Positions 1-14,253 of a stretch of DNA of 64,000 nucleotides are shown piece after piece. The DNA is taken from assembly GCA_032622095.1 (NCBI GenBank), contig CP136061.1, positions 172,365,107 to 172,429,106 on the forward strand, given 5' to 3'. Position 1 is the first letter of the stretch; each line of letters begins with the position of its first letter. The stretch is from Siphonodentalium dalli (taxonomy: Eukaryota; Mollusca; Scaphopoda; Gadilida; Siphonodentaliidae). The translations under genes were made by a program, and so were the position numbers. A model generated the notes under the pieces. It saw only the letters and a program-made list of their open reading frames with translations, made no database searches and was not told the origin of the DNA.

Positions 1-2546
1 CATGTGTGTGGTGAGGATACCTATATATGTATGTGGTGGGGATACCTATAGATGTATGTGGCGGGGATACCTATATATGTGTGTGGTAGGGATACCTATA
101 TATGTATGTGGTGGGGATACCTATATATGTATGTGGTGTTGATACCTATATATGTATGTGGTGGGGAGACCTATGGATGTATGTGGCGTCGAGACCTATA
201 TATGTATGTGGCGGGGATACCTATATATGTGTGTGGTGGGGATTCTTATATATGTATATGGTGGGGATACCTACATATTTATCTGGTGGGGATACCTATA
301 GATGTGTGTGGTGGGGATACCTATAGATGCGTGTGGTAGGGATACCTATAGATGTGTGTGGTGGGGATACCTATATATGTATGTGGTGGGGATACCTATA
401 TATGTGTGTGGTGGGGATACCTATAGATGTATGTGGTGGGGATACCTATATATTTATGTGGTGGGGATACCTATATATGTATGTGGTGGTGATACCTATA
501 TATGTATGTGGTGGGGAGACATATAGATGTATGTGGCGGGGAGACCTATATATGTGTGTGGTGAAGAGACCAATATATGTGTGTGGTGGGGATACCTATA
601 GATGTGTGGTGGGGATACCTATATATGTATGTGGCGGGAGACCTATATATGTATGTGGCGGGGATACCTATAAATGTGTGTGGTGGGGAGACCAATATAT
701 GTGTGTGGTGGGAATACCTATAGATGTGTGGTGGGGATACCTATATATGTATTTGGCGGGGAGACCTATATATGTATGTGGCGGGGATACCTATATATGT
801 GTGTGGTGGGGATACCTATATATGTGTGTGGCGGGGATACCTATATATGTGTGTGGCGGGATACCTATATATGCTTGTGGTGGGGAGACCTATATATGTG
901 TGTGTGGTGGGGATACCTATATGTATGTGGCGGGGATACCTATATGTATGTGGTGGGGATACCTATATGTGTGTGGTGGTGATACCTATATATGTATGTG
1001 GTGGGGATACCTATATATGTGCGTGGTTGGGATACCTATATATATATTTGGTGGGGATACCTATAGATGTGTATGGTGGGGATACCTATATATGTGTGTG
1101 ATGGGGATACATATATATGTGTGTGGTGGGGATACATATAGATGTGTGTGGTGGGGATACCTATATATGTATGTGGTGGGGAGACCTATATATGTGTGTG
1201 GTGGTGATACCTATATATGTACGTGGCCGGGATACCTATAAATGTGTGTGGTGGGATATCTATATATTTATGTGGTGGGGATACCTATATATGTATGTGG
1301 TGGGGATACCTATATATGTATGTGGTGGAGATACCTATATATGTGTGTGGTGAGGATACCTATATATGTATGTGGTGGGGATACCTATAGATGCATGTGG
1401 TGGGGATACCTATATATGTGTGTGGCGGGGATACATATATATGTGTGTGGTAGGGATACCTATAGATGTATGTGGTGGAGATACCTATATATGTATGTGG
1501 TGGTGATACCTATATATGTATGTGGTGGGGAGACCTATGGATGTATGTGGCGGGTAGACCTTTATATGTATGTGGTGGGGATACCTATATATGTGTGTGG
1601 TGGGGATACCTATATATGTATATGGTGGGGATACCTACATATTCATGTGGTGGGAATACCTATAGATGTGTGTGGTGGGGTTACATATAGATGTGTGTGG
1701 TGGGGATACCTATATATGTGTGTGGTGGGGATACCTATATATGTATGTGGTGTGGATACCTATATATGTGTGTGGTGGGGATACCTATAGATGTATGTGG
1801 TGGGGATACCTATATATGTGTGTGGTGGGGATACATATATATGTATGTGGTGGGGATACCTATATATGTATGTGGTAGGGATACCTATATATGTGTGTGG
1901 TGGGGATACCTATAGATGTATGTGGTGGGGATACCTATATATGTATGTGGTGGGGATACTTATATATGTGTGTGGTGGTGATACCTATATATGTATGTGG
2001 TGGGGATACCTATATATGTATTTGGCGGGGATACCTATATATGTGTGTGGTGGTGATACCTATATATGTGTGTCGTGGGGATACCTATATATGTGTGTGG
2101 CGGGAGACCTATAGATGTATGTGGTGGGGATACCTATAGATGTATGTGGCGGTGATACCAATAGATATATGTGGTGGGGATACCTATATATGTATGTGGT
2201 GGGGATACCTATATATGTATGTGGTGGGGATACCTATATATGTATGTGGTGGGGATACCTATAGATGTATGTGGTGGGGATACCTATATATGTATGTGGT
2301 GGGGATACCTATATATGTATGTGGTGGTGATACCTATATATGTATGTGGTGGGGAGACCTATAGATGTATGTGGCGGGGAGACCTATATATGTGTGTGGT
2401 GATGATACCTATATATGTGTGTGGTGGGGAGACCTATAGATGTATGTGGCAGGGACACCTATATATGTGTGTGGTGAGGAGACCAATATATGTGTGTGGT
2501 GGGGATACCTATAGATGTGTGGTGGGGATACCTATATATGTATGTG
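1..2546 (+). repeat. Long-range duplicate, copy 1 (pairs with 21638-24183)
   Basis: All landmark and variant units from base 1 to about 2546 recur in the same order at a constant offset of 21,637. Examples are GCGTCGAG at 186 and 21823, and the 1-bp-short unit GTGGGATATC at 1252 and 22889. Copies differ by only a few substitutions, for example 22831 TTGTGTGG against 1194 GTGTGTGG. The constant offset means no net indel in about 2.5 kb. The left end is cut by the window, so the duplicated segment may be longer. It ends where 2546 continues with GGTGGGG while 24183 continues with GGCGGGAGACC. Confidence 0.9.
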
Positions 2547-3486
2547 GTGGGGATACCTATATATGTGTGTGGTTGGGATACCTATATATGTATGTGGTGG
2601 GGATACTTATAGATGTGTATGGTGGGGATACCTATATATGTGTGTGGTGGGGATACCTATATATTAGTGTGTTGGGGATATCTATAGATGTGTGTGGTGG
2701 GGATACCTATAGATGTATGTGGTGGGGAGACCTATATATGTGTGTGGTGGTGATACCTATATATGTATGTGGCGGGGATACCTATAAATGTGTGTGGTGG
2801 GGATACCTATATATGTATGTGGTGGGGATACCTATAGATGTGTGTGGTGGGGATACCTATATATGTATGTATTGGGGATACCTATATATGTATGTGGTGG
2901 GGATACCTATATATGTATGTGGTGGGGATACCTATATATGTGTGTGTGGTGGGGATTCCTATATGTGTGTGGTGGTGATACCTATATATGTATGTGGTGG
3001 GGATACCTATATATGTGTGTGGTTGGGATACCTATATATGTATGTGGTGGGGATACTTATAGATGTTTATGGTGGGGATACCTATATATGTGTGTGGTGG
3101 GGATACCTATATATGTGTGTGTTGGGGATATCTATAGATGTGTGTGGTGGGGATACCTATAGATGTATGTGGTGGGGAGACCTATATATGTGTGTGTGGT
3201 GATACCTATATATGTATGTGGCGGGGATACCTATAAATGTGTGTGGTGGGGATACCTATATATGTATGTGGTGGGGATACCTATAGATGTGTGTGGTGGG
3301 GATACCTATATATGTATGTATTGGGGATACCTATATATGTATGTGGTGGGGATACCTATATATGTATGTGGTGGGGATACCTATATATGTATGTGGTGGT
3401 GATACATATATATGTGTGTGGTGGGGATACCTATAGATGTGTGTGGTGGGGATACCTATAGATGTATGTGGTGGGGAGACCTATAT
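1866..3486 (+). repeat. 1,621-bp tandem duplication, copy 1
   Basis: Variant units from about 1866 recur at offset 1,621. The shared order includes the ATTTGGCGGGG unit, TGTCGTGGGG, a 24-bp GGCGGGAGACC unit, CCAATAGATATATG and CAGGGACACC. Copy 1 spans 1866-3486; the match to copy 2 holds up to about 3114. Confidence 0.85.
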
Positions 3487-4735
3487 ATGTATGTGGTGGG
3501 GATACCTATATATGTGTGTGGTGGGGATACCTATAGATGTATGTGGTGGGGATACCTATATATGTATGTGGTGGGGATACTTATATATGTGTGTGGTGGT
3601 GATACCTATATATGTATGTGGTGGGGATACCTATATATGTATTTGGCGGGGATACCTATATATGTGTGTGGTGGTGATACCTATATATGTGTGTCGTGGG
3701 GATACCTATATATGTGTGTGGCGGGAGACCTATAGATGTATGTGGTGGGGATACCTATAGATGTATGTGGCGGTGATACCAATAGATATATGTGGTGGGG
3801 ATACCTATATATGTATGTGGTGGGGATACCTATATATGTATGTGGTGGGGATACCTATATATGTATGTGGTGGGGATACCTATAGATGTATGTGGTGGGG
3901 ATACCTATATATGTATGTGGTGGGGATACCTATATATGTATGTGGTGGTGATACCTATATATGTATGTGGTGGGGAGACCTATAGATGTATGTGGCGGGG
4001 AGACCTATATATGTGTGTGGTGATGATACCTATATATGTGTGTGGTGGGGAGACCTATAGATGTATGTGGCAGGGACACCTATATATGTGTGTGGTGAGG
4101 AGACCAATATATGTGTGTGGTGGGTATACCTATAGATGTGTGGTGGGGATACCTATATATGTATGTGGTGGGGATACCTATATATGTGTGTGGTTGGGAT
4201 ACCTATATATGTATGTGGTGGGGATACTTATAGATGTGTATGGTGGGGATACCTATATATGTGTGTGGTGGGGATACCTATATATTAGTGTGTTGGGGAT
4301 ATCTATAGATGTGTGTGGTGGGGATACCTATAGATGTATGTGGTGGGGAGACCTATATATGTGTGTGGTGGTGATACCTATATATGTATGTGGCGGGGAT
4401 ACCTATAAATGTGTGTGGTGGGGATACCTATATATGTATGTGGTGGGGATACCTATAGATGTGTGTGGTGGGGATACCTATATATGTATGTATTGGGGAT
4501 ACCTATATATGTATGTGGTGGGGATACCTATATATGTATGTGGTGGGGATACCTATATATGTGTGTGTGGTGGGGATTCCTATATGTGTGTGGTGGTGAT
4601 ACCTATATATGTATGTGGTGGGGATACCTATATATGTGTGTGGTTGTGATACCTATATATGTATGTGGTGGGGATACTTATAGATGTTTATGGTGGGGAT
4701 ACCTATATATGTGTGTGGTGGGGATACCTATATAT
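3487..4735 (+). repeat. 1,621-bp tandem duplication, copy 2 (shortened)
   Basis: Same unit order as 1866-3114. Differences include GGTGGGTATACC at 4122 against GGTGGGGATACC at 2501, and GGTTGTGATACC near 4642. Past about 4735 it continues with TGTGGTGATACC, resembling the 3195 region, so roughly 370 bp of copy 1 has no counterpart here. Confidence 0.8.
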
Positions 4736-6130
4736 GTGTGTGTGGTGATACCTATATATGTATGTGGCGGGGATACCTATAAATGTGTGTGGTGGGGATA
4801 CCTATATATGTATGTGGTGGGGATACCTATAGATGTGTGTGATGGGGATACCTATATATGTATGTATGTGGTGGGGATACCTATATATGTATGTGGTGGG
4901 GATACCTATATATGTATGTGGTGGTGATACATATATATGTGTGTGGTGGGAATACCTATAGATGTGTGTGGTGGGGATACCTATAGATGTATGTGGTGGG
5001 GAGACCTATATATGTATGTGGTGGGGATACCTATATATGTGTGTGGCGAGGATACCTAAATATATGTGTGTTGTGGGGATACCTATATATGTGTGTGGTG
5101 GGGATACCTATATATGTATGTGGTGGTGATACCTATATATGTATGTGGTGGGGATACCTATAGATGTGTGTGGTGGGGATACCTATATATGTATGTGGCG
5201 GGGATACCTATATATGTGTGTGGCTGGGATACCTATATATGTATGTGGTGGTGATACCTATATATGTATGTGGTGGGGATACCTATATATGTGTGTGGTG
5301 CGGATACCTATAGATGTATGTGGTGGTGATACCTATATATGTGTGTGGTGGGGATACATATAGATGTATGTGGTGGGGATACCTATATATGTATGTGGTG
5401 GGGATACCTATATATGTATGTGGTGGTGATACATATATGTGTGTGGTGAGGATACCTATATATGTATGTGGTGGGGATACCTATAGATGTATGTGGCGGG
5501 GATACCTATATATGTGTGTGGTAGGGATACCTATATATGTATGTGGTGGGGATACCTATATATGTATGTGGTGGTGATACCTATATATGTATGTGGTGGG
5601 GAGACCTATGGATGTATGTGGCGTCGAGACCTATATATGTATGTGGCGGGAATACCTATATATGTGTGTGGTGGGGATTCCTATATATGTATATGGTGGG
5701 GATACCTACATATTTATGTGGTGGGGATACCTATAGATGTGTGTGGTGGGGATACCTATAGATGCGTGTGGTAGGGATACCTATAGATGTGTGTGGTGGG
5801 GATACCTATATATGTATGTGGTGGGGATACCTATATGTGTGTGGTGGTGATACCTATATATGTATGTGGTGGGGATACCTATATATGTGTGTGGTTGGGA
5901 TACCTATATATGTATTTGGTGGGGATACCTATAGATGTGTATGGTGGGGATACCTATATATGTGTGTGGTGGGGATACATATATATGTGTGTGGTGGGGA
6001 TACATATAGATGTGTGTGGTGGGGATACCTATAGATGTATGTGGTGGGGAGACCTATATATGTGTGTGGTGGTGATACCTATATATGTATGTGGCCGGGA
6101 TACCTATAAATGTGTGTGGTGGGGATACCT

Positions 6131-6405
6131 ATATATGTAAGTGGTGGGGATACCTATAGATGTGTGTGGTGGGGATACCTATAGATGTGTGTATTGGGGA
6201 TACCTATATATTTATGTGGTGGGGATACCTATATATGTATGTGGTGGGGATACCTATATATGTATGTGGTGGAGATACCTATATATGTGTGTGGTGAGGA
6301 TACCTATATATGTATGTGGTGGGGATACCTATAGATGTATGTGGTGGGGATACCTATATATGTGTGTGGCGGGGATACATATATATGTGTGTGGTAGGGA
6401 TACCT
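6131..6405 (+). repeat. 275-bp (11-unit) tandem duplication, copy 1
   Basis: Contains the rare GTAAGTGG unit at about 6138, the TGTATTGGGG unit and CCTATATATTTATG. The same eleven units follow immediately at offset 275. Confidence 0.85.
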
Positions 6406-6680
6406 ATATATGTAAGTGGTGGGGATACCTATAGATGTGTGTGGTGGGGATACCTATAGATGTGTGTATTGGGGATACCTATATATTTATGTGGTGGGGA
6501 TACCTATATATGTATGTGGTGGGGATACCTATATATGTATGTGGTGGAGATACCTATATATGTGTGTGGTGAGGATACCTATATATGTATGTGGTGGGGA
6601 TACCTATAGATGTATGTGGTGGGGATACCTATATATGTGTGTGGCGGGGATACATATATATGTGTGTGGTAGGGATACCT
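6406..6680 (+). repeat. 275-bp (11-unit) tandem duplication, copy 2
   Basis: Repeats 6131-6405, with GTAAGTGG at about 6413. After 6680 the sequence reads GTATGTGG where a third copy would read GTAAGTGG, which fixes the right edge. Confidence 0.85.
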
Positions 6681-7826
6681 ATATATGTATGTGGTGGGGA
6701 TACCTATATATGTATGTGGTGGTGATACCTATATATGTATGTGGTGGGGAGACCTATGGATGTATGTGGCGGGTAGACCTTTATATGTATGTGGTGGGGA
6801 TACCTATATATGTGTGTGGTGGGGATACCTATATATGTATATGGTGGGGATACCTACATATTCATGTGGTGGGAATACCTATAGATGTGTGTGGTGGGGT
6901 TACATATAGATGTGTGTGGTGGGGATACCTATATATGTGTGTGGTGGGGATACCTATATATGTATGTGGTGGGGATACCTATATATGTGTGTGGTGGGGA
7001 TACCTATATATGTACGTGGTGGGGATACCTATATATTTGTGTTGTGGGGATAACTATAGATGTATGTGGTGGGGATACCTATATATGTGTGTGGTGGGGA
7101 TACATATATATGTATGTGGTGGGGATACCTATATATGTATGTGGTGGGGATACCCATATATGTATGTGGTGGGGATACCTATATATGTGTGTGGTGGGGA
7201 TACCTATAGATGTATGTGGTGGGGATACCTATATATGTATGTGGTGAGGATACCTATATATGTGTGTGGTGGTGATACCTATATATGTATGTGGTGGGGA
7301 TACCTATATATGTATTTGGCGGGGATACCTATATATGTGTGTGGTGGTGATACCTATATATGTGTGTCGTGGGGATACCTATATATGTGTGTGGCGGGAG
7401 ACCTATAGATGTATGTGGTGGGGATACCTATAAATATATGTGGCGGTGATACCAATTGATATATGTGGTGGGGATACCTATATATGTATGTGGTGGGGAT
7501 ACCTATATATGTATGTGCTGGGGATACCTATAGATGTATGTGGTGGGGATACCTATATATGTATGTGGTGGGGATACCTATAGATATGTGTGGTGGGGAT
7601 ACCTATATATGTATGTATTGGGGATACATATATATGTATGTGGTGGGGATACCTATATATGTATGTGGTGGGGATACCTATATATGTATGTGGTGGTGAT
7701 ACCTATATATGTGTGTGGCGGGGATACCTATAGATGTGTGTGGTGGGGATACCTATAGATGTATGTGGTGGGGAGACCTATATATGTATGTGGTGGGGAT
7801 ACCTATATATGTGTGTGGCGAGGATA

Positions 7827-9715
7827 CCTAAATATATGTGTGTTGTGGGGATACCTATATATGTTTGTGGTGGGGATACCTATATATGTATGTGGTGGTG
7901 ATACCTATATATGTATGAGGTGGGGATACCTATAGATGTGTGTGGTGGGGATACCTATATATGTATGTGGCGGGGATACCTATATATGTGTGTGGCTGGG
8001 ATACCTATATATGTATGTGGTGGTGATACCTATATATGTATGTGGTGGGGATACCTATATATGTGTGTGGTGCGGATACCTATAGATGAATGTGGTGGTG
8101 ATACCTATATATGTGTGTGGTGGGGATACATATAGATATATGTGGTGGGGATACCTATATATGTATGTGGTGGGGATACCTATATATGTATGTGGTGGTG
8201 ATACATATATGTGTGAGGTGAGGATACCTATATATGTATGTGGTGGGGATACCTATAGATGTATGTGGCGGGGATACCTATATATGTGTGTGGTAGGTAT
8301 ACCTATATATGTATGTGGTGGGGATACCTATATATGTATGTGGTGGTGATACCTATATATGTATGTGTGGGGAGACCTATGGATGTATGTGGCGTCGAGA
8401 CCTACATATGTATGTGTGGGGATACCTATATGTGTGTGGTGGTGATACCTATATATGTATGTGGTGGGGATACCTATATATGTGTGTGGTGGGGATACCT
8501 ATATATGTATGTGGTGGGGATACCTATATATGTGTGGTGGTGATACCTATATATGTATGTGGTGGGGATACCTATATATGTGTGTGGTTGGGATACCTAT
8601 ATATGTATTTGGTGGGGATACCTATATATGTATGTGGTGGGGATACCTATATATGTATGTGGTGGGGAAACCTATAGCTGTATGTGGCGGGGAGACGTAT
8701 ATATGTGTGTGGTGATGATACCTATATATGTGTGTGGTGGGGAGACCTATAGATGTATGTGGCAGGGATACCTATATATGTGTGTGGTGAGGAGACCAAT
8801 ATATGTGTGTGGTGGGGATACCTATAGATGTGTGGTGGGGATACCTATATATGTATGTGGTGGGAGACCTATATATGTATGTAGCGGGGATACCTATATA
8901 TGTGTGTGGTGGGGAGACCAATATATGTGTGTGGTGGGGATACCTATAGATGTGTGGTGGGGATACCAATATATGTATGTGGCGGGAAGACCTATATATG
9001 TATGTGGCGCGGATACCTATATATGTGTGTGGTGGGGATACCTATATATGTGTGTGGCGGGGATACCTATATATGTGTGTGGCGGGGATACCTATATATG
9101 CTTGTGGTAGGGAGACCTATATATGTGTGTGTGGTGGGGATTCCTATATGTGTGTGATGGTGATACCTATATATGTATGTGGTGGGGATACCTATATATG
9201 TGTGTGGTTGGGATACCTATATATGTATGTGGTGGGGATACTTATAGATGTGTATGGTGGGGATACTTATATATGTGTGTGGTGGGGATACCTATATATG
9301 TGTGTGTTGGGGATATCTATAGATGTGTGTGGTGGGGATACCTATAGATGTATGTGGTGGGGAGACCTATATATGTGTGTGGTGGTGATACCTATATATG
9401 TATGTGGCGGGGATACCTATAAATGTGTGTGGTGGGGATACCTATATATGTATGTGGTGGGGATACCTATAGATGTGTGTGGTGGGGATACCTATATATG
9501 TATGTATTGGGGATACCTATATATGTATGTGGTGGGGATACCTATATATGTATGTGGTGGGGATACCTATATATGTATGTGGTGGTGATACCTATATATG
9601 TGTGTGGTGGGGATACCTATAGATGTGTGTGGTGGGGATACCTATAGATGTATGTGGTGGGGAGACCTATATATGTATGTGGTGGGGATACCTATATATG
9701 TGTGTGGCGAGGATA
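7827..9715 (+). repeat. GCGTCGAG higher-order repeat, copy at 7.8 kb
   Basis: CCTAAATATATG at 7827 and GCGTCGAG at 8392 are 565 bp apart. This is the most diverged left-series copy: private changes include GATGAATGTGG (8086), GTATGAGGTGG (7912), GTGTGAGGTGAGG (8211) and short units around 8365-8425. It then runs into an E module (8772-8969). Confidence 0.75.
8772..8969 (+). repeat. E module, 198 bp (first of 14)
   Basis: A recognisable block: GGTGAGGAGACCAATATATG, then a 23-bp unit (TAGATGTGTGG), a 24-bp GGGAGACC unit, a GCGGGG unit, GGGGAGACCAATATATG, a second 23-bp unit about 122 bp after the first, and GGGGATACCAATATATG. CCAATA instead of CCTATA removes the TAG that otherwise stops the minus strand, so this block is open there. 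This copy has GGTGGGAGACC where the others have GGCGGGAGACC, and GTAGCGGGG where most have GTTGCGGGG. Confidence 0.8.
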
Positions 9716-11685
9716 CCTAAATATATGTGTGTGGTGGGGATACCTATATATGTGTGTGGTGGGGATACCTATATATGTATGTGGTGGTGATACCTATATA
9801 TGTATGTGGTGGGGATACCTATAGATGTGTGTGGTGGGAATACCTATATATGTATGTGGCGGGGATACCTATCTATGTGTGTGGCTGGGATACCTATATA
9901 TGTATGTGGTGGTGATACCTATATATGTATGTGGTGGGGATACCTATATATGTGTGTGGTGCGGATACCTATAGATGTATGTGGTGGTGATACCTATATA
10001 TGTGTGTGGTGGGGATACATATAGATGTATGTGGTGGGGATACCTATATATGTATGTGGTGGGGATACCTATATATGTATGTGGTGGTGATACATATATG
10101 TGTGTGGTGAGGATACCTATATATGTATGTGGTGGGGATACCTATAGATGTATGTGGCGGGAATACCTATATATGTGTGTGGTAGGGATACCTATATATG
10201 TATGTGGTGGGGATACCTATATATGTATGTGGTGTTGATACCTATATATGTATGTGGTGGGGAGACCTATGGATGTATGTGGCGTCGAGACCTATATATG
10301 TATGTGGCGGGGATACCTATATATGTGTGTGGTGGGGATTCTTATATATGTATATGGTGGGGATACCTACATATTTATCTGGTGGGGATACCTATAGATG
10401 TGTGTGGTGGGGATACCTATAGATGCGTGTGGTAGGGATACCTATAGATGTGTGTGGTGGGAATACCTATATATGTATGTGGTGGGGATACCTATATATG
10501 TGTGTGGTGGGGATACCTATAGATGTATGTGGTGGGGATACCTATATATTTATGTGGTGGGGATACCTATATATGTATGTGGTGGTGATACCTATATATG
10601 TATGTGGTGGAGAGACATATAGATGTATGTGGCGGGGAGACCTATATATGTGTGTGGTGAGGAGACCAATATATGTGTGTGGTGGGGATACCTATAGATG
10701 TGTGGTGGGGATACCTATATATGTATGTGGCGGGAGACCTATATATGTATGTGGCGGGGATACCTATATATGTGTGTGGTGGGGAGACCAATATATGTGT
10801 GTGGTGGGAATACCTATAGATGTGTGGTGGGGATACCTATATATGTATTTGGCGGGGAGACCTATATATGTATGTGGCGGGGATACCTATATATGTGTGT
10901 GGTGGGGATACCTATATATGTGTGTGGCGGGGATACCTATATATGTGTGTGGCGGGAAGACCTATATATGTATGTGGCGCGGATACCTATATATGTGTGT
11001 GGTGGGGATACCTATATATGTGTGTGGCGGGGATACCTATATATGTGTGTGGCGGGGATACCTATATATGCTTGTGGTAGGGAGACCTATATATGTGTGT
11101 GTGGTGGGGATTCCTATATGTGTGTGATGGTGATACCTATATATGTATGTGGTGGGGATACCTATATATGTGTGTGGTTGGGATACCTATATATGTATGT
11201 GGTGGGGATACTTATAGATGTGTATGGTGGGGATACTTATATATGTGTGTGGTGGGGATACCTATATATGTGTGTGTTGGGGATATCTATAGATGTGTGT
11301 GGTGGGGATACCTATAGATGTATGTGGTGGGGAGACCTATATATGTGTGTGGTGGTGATACCTATATATGTATGTGGCGGGGATACCTATAAATGTGTGT
11401 GGTGGGGATACCTATATATGTATGTGGTGGGGATACCTATAGATGTGTGTGGTGGGGATACCTATATATGTATGTATTGGGGATACCTATATATGTATGT
11501 GGTGGGGATACCTATATATGTATGTGGTGGGGATACCTATATATGTATGTGGTGGTGATACCTATATATGTGTGTGGTGGGGATACCTATAGATGTGTGT
11601 GGTGGGGATACCTATAGATGTATGTGGTGGGGAGACCTATATATGTATGTGGTGGGGATACCTATATATGTGTGTGGCGAGGATA
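9716..11685 (+). repeat. GCGTCGAG higher-order repeat, 1,970-bp copy
   Basis: From CCTAAATATATG at 9716 to the next one at 11686. GCGTCGAG lies at 10282. The segment about 8,880-10,960 also matches 16,260-18,330 at a constant offset of 7,371, so this copy and the copy at 17.1 kb share a parent block longer than one period. Confidence 0.8.
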
Positions 11686-12080
11686 CCTAAATATATGTGT
11701 GTGGTGGGGATACCTATATATGTGTGTGGTGGGGATACCTATATATGTATGTGGTGGTGATACCTATATATGTATGTGGTGGGGATACCTATAGATGTGT
11801 GTGGTGGGAATACCTATATATGTATGTGGCGGGGATACCTATCTATGTGTGTGGCTGGGATACCTATATATGTATGTGGTGGTGATACCTATATATGTAT
11901 GTGGTGGGGATACCTATATATGTGTGTGGTGCGGATACCTATAGATGTATGTGGTGGTGATACCTATATATGTGTGTGGTGGGGATACATATAGATGTAT
12001 GTGGTGGGGATACCTATATATGTATGTGGTGGGGATACCTATATATGTATGTGGTGGTGATACATATATGTGTGTGGTGA
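11481..12080 (+). repeat. 600-bp (24-unit) tandem duplication, copy 1
   Basis: Matches the following 599 bp unit for unit, including CCTAAATATATG (11686 and 12285) and GTGCGGATACC. The left edge is seen at 11480/12080, where G and A differ. This inserted an extra landmark without a GCGTCGAG partner. Confidence 0.85.
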
Positions 12081-12679
12081 GGATACCTATATATGTATGT
12101 GGTGGGGATACCTATATATGTATGTGGTGGGGATACCTATATATGTATGTGGTGGTGATACCTATATATGTGTGTGGTGGGGATACCTATAGATGTGTGT
12201 GGTGGGGATACCTATAGATGTATGTGGTGGGGAGACCTATATATGTATGTGGTGGGATACCTATATATGTGTGTGGCGAGGATACCTAAATATATGTGTG
12301 TGGTGGGGATACCTATATATGTGTGTGGTGGGGATACCTATATATGTATGTGGTGGTGATACCTATATATGTATGTGGTGGGGATACCTATAGATGTGTG
12401 TGGTGGGAATACCTATATATGTATGTGGCGGGGATACCTATCTATGTGTGTGGCTGGGATACCTATATATGTATGTGGTGGTGATACCTATATATGTATG
12501 TGGTGGGGATACCTATATATGTGTGTGGTGCGGATACCTATAGATGTATGTGGTGGTGATACCTATATATGTGTGTGGTGGGGATACATATAGATGTATG
12601 TGGTGGGGATACCTATATATGTATGTGGTGGGGATACCTATATATGTATGTGGTGGTGATACATATATGTGTGTGGTGA
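12081..12679 (+). repeat. 600-bp tandem duplication, copy 2 (one base shorter)
   Basis: Same as 11481-12080 except for loss of one G near 12254, where GGTGGGATACC replaces GGTGGGGATACC. It continues into GCGTCGAG at 12851, so copy 2 sits in the complete module. Confidence 0.85.
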
Positions 12680-14253
12680 GGATACCTATATATGTATGTG
12701 GTGGGGATACCTATAGATGTATGTGGCGGGTATACCTATATATGTGTGTGGTAGGGATACCTATATATGTATGTGGTGGGGATACCTATATATGTATGTG
12801 GTGTTGATACCTATATATGTATGTGGTGGGGAGACCTATGGATGTATGTGGCGTCGAGACCTATATATGTATGTGGCGGGGATACCTATATATGTGTGTG
12901 GTGGGGATTCTTATATATGTATATGGTGGGGATACCTACATATTTATCTGGTGGGGATACCTATAGATGTGTGTGGTGGGGATACCTATAGATGCGTGTG
13001 GTAGGGATACCTATAGATGTGTGTGGTGGGAATACCTATATATGTATGTGGTGGGGATACCTATATATGTGTGTGGTGGGGATACCTATAGATGTATGTG
13101 GTGGGGATACCTATATATTTATGTGGTGGGGATACCTATATATGTATGTGGTGGTGATACCTATATATGTATGTGGTGGGGAGACATATAGATGTATGTG
13201 GCGGGGAGACCTATATATGTGTGTGGTGAGGAGACCAATATATGTGTGTGGTGGGGATACCTATAGATGTGTGGTGGGGATACCTATATATGTATGTGGC
13301 GGGAGACCTATATATGTATGTGGCGGGGATACCTATATATGTGTGTGGTGGGGAGACCAATATATGTGTGTGGTGGGAATACCTATAGATGTGTGGTGGG
13401 GATACCTATATATGTATTTGGCGGGGAGACCTATATATGTATGTGGCGGGGATACCTATATATGTGTGTGGTGGGGATACCTATATATGTGTGTGGCGGG
13501 GATACCTATATATGTGTGTGGCGGGAAGACCTATATATGTATGTGGCGCGGATACCTATATATGTGTGTGGTGGGGATACCTATATATGTGTGTGGCGGG
13601 GATACCTATATAAGTGTGTGGCGGGGATACCTATATATGCTTGTGGTAGGGAGACCTATATATGTGTGTGTGGTGGGGATTCCTATATGTGTGTGATGGT
13701 GATACCTATATATGTATGTGGAGGGATACCTATATATGTGTGTGGTTGGGATACCTATATATGTATGTGGTGGGGATACTTATAGATGTGTATGGTGGGG
13801 ATACTTATATATGTGTGTGGTGGGGATACCTATATATGTGTGTGTTGGGGATATCTATAGATGTGTGTGGTGGGGATACCTATAGATGTATGTGGTGGGG
13901 AGACCTATATATGTGTGTGGTGGTGATACCTATATATGTATGTGGCGGGGATACCTATAAATGTGTGTGGTGGGGATACCTATATATGTATGTGGTGGGG
14001 ATACCTATAGATGTGTGTGGTGGGGATACCTATATATGTATGTATTGGGGATACCTATATATGTATGTGGTGGGGATACCTATATATGTATGTGGTGGGG
14101 ATACCTATATATGTATGTGGTGGTGATACCTATATATGTGTGTGGTGGGGATACCTATAGATGTGTGTGGTAGGGATACCTATAGATGTATGTGGTGGGG
14201 AGACCTATATATGTATGTGATGGGGATACCTATATATGTGTGTGGCGAGGATA
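12285..14253 (+). repeat. GCGTCGAG higher-order repeat, 1,969-bp copy
   Basis: CCTAAATATATG at 12285, GCGTCGAG at 12851 (566 bp apart). Units from 12,296 to about 13,500 recur at offset 1,969 in the next copy. It carries a private 23-bp unit near 13719 (GGAGGGATACC) and a private TATATAAGTGTG near 13609. Confidence 0.8.

Larger units (their letters stand above)
5054..7826 (+). repeat. GCGTCGAG higher-order repeat, copy at 5.1 kb
   Basis: Starts at the landmark CCTAAATATATG and reaches GCGTCGAG at 5621, 567 bp later. The first part matches the 7.8-8.4 kb copy at offset 2,772. The later part (about 6.1-7.4 kb) is of the middle-domain type, with TAGACCTTTAT at 6772, and includes a 275-bp internal duplication. 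Confidence 0.75.

Noticed and set aside
8772-8969. Minus-strand open frame of 65 codons, repeated 14 times
   Set aside because: It is open only because CCAATA units remove the TAG that CCTATA gives on the minus strand. Composition (His, Pro, Tyr, Ile) is that of the reverse unit.
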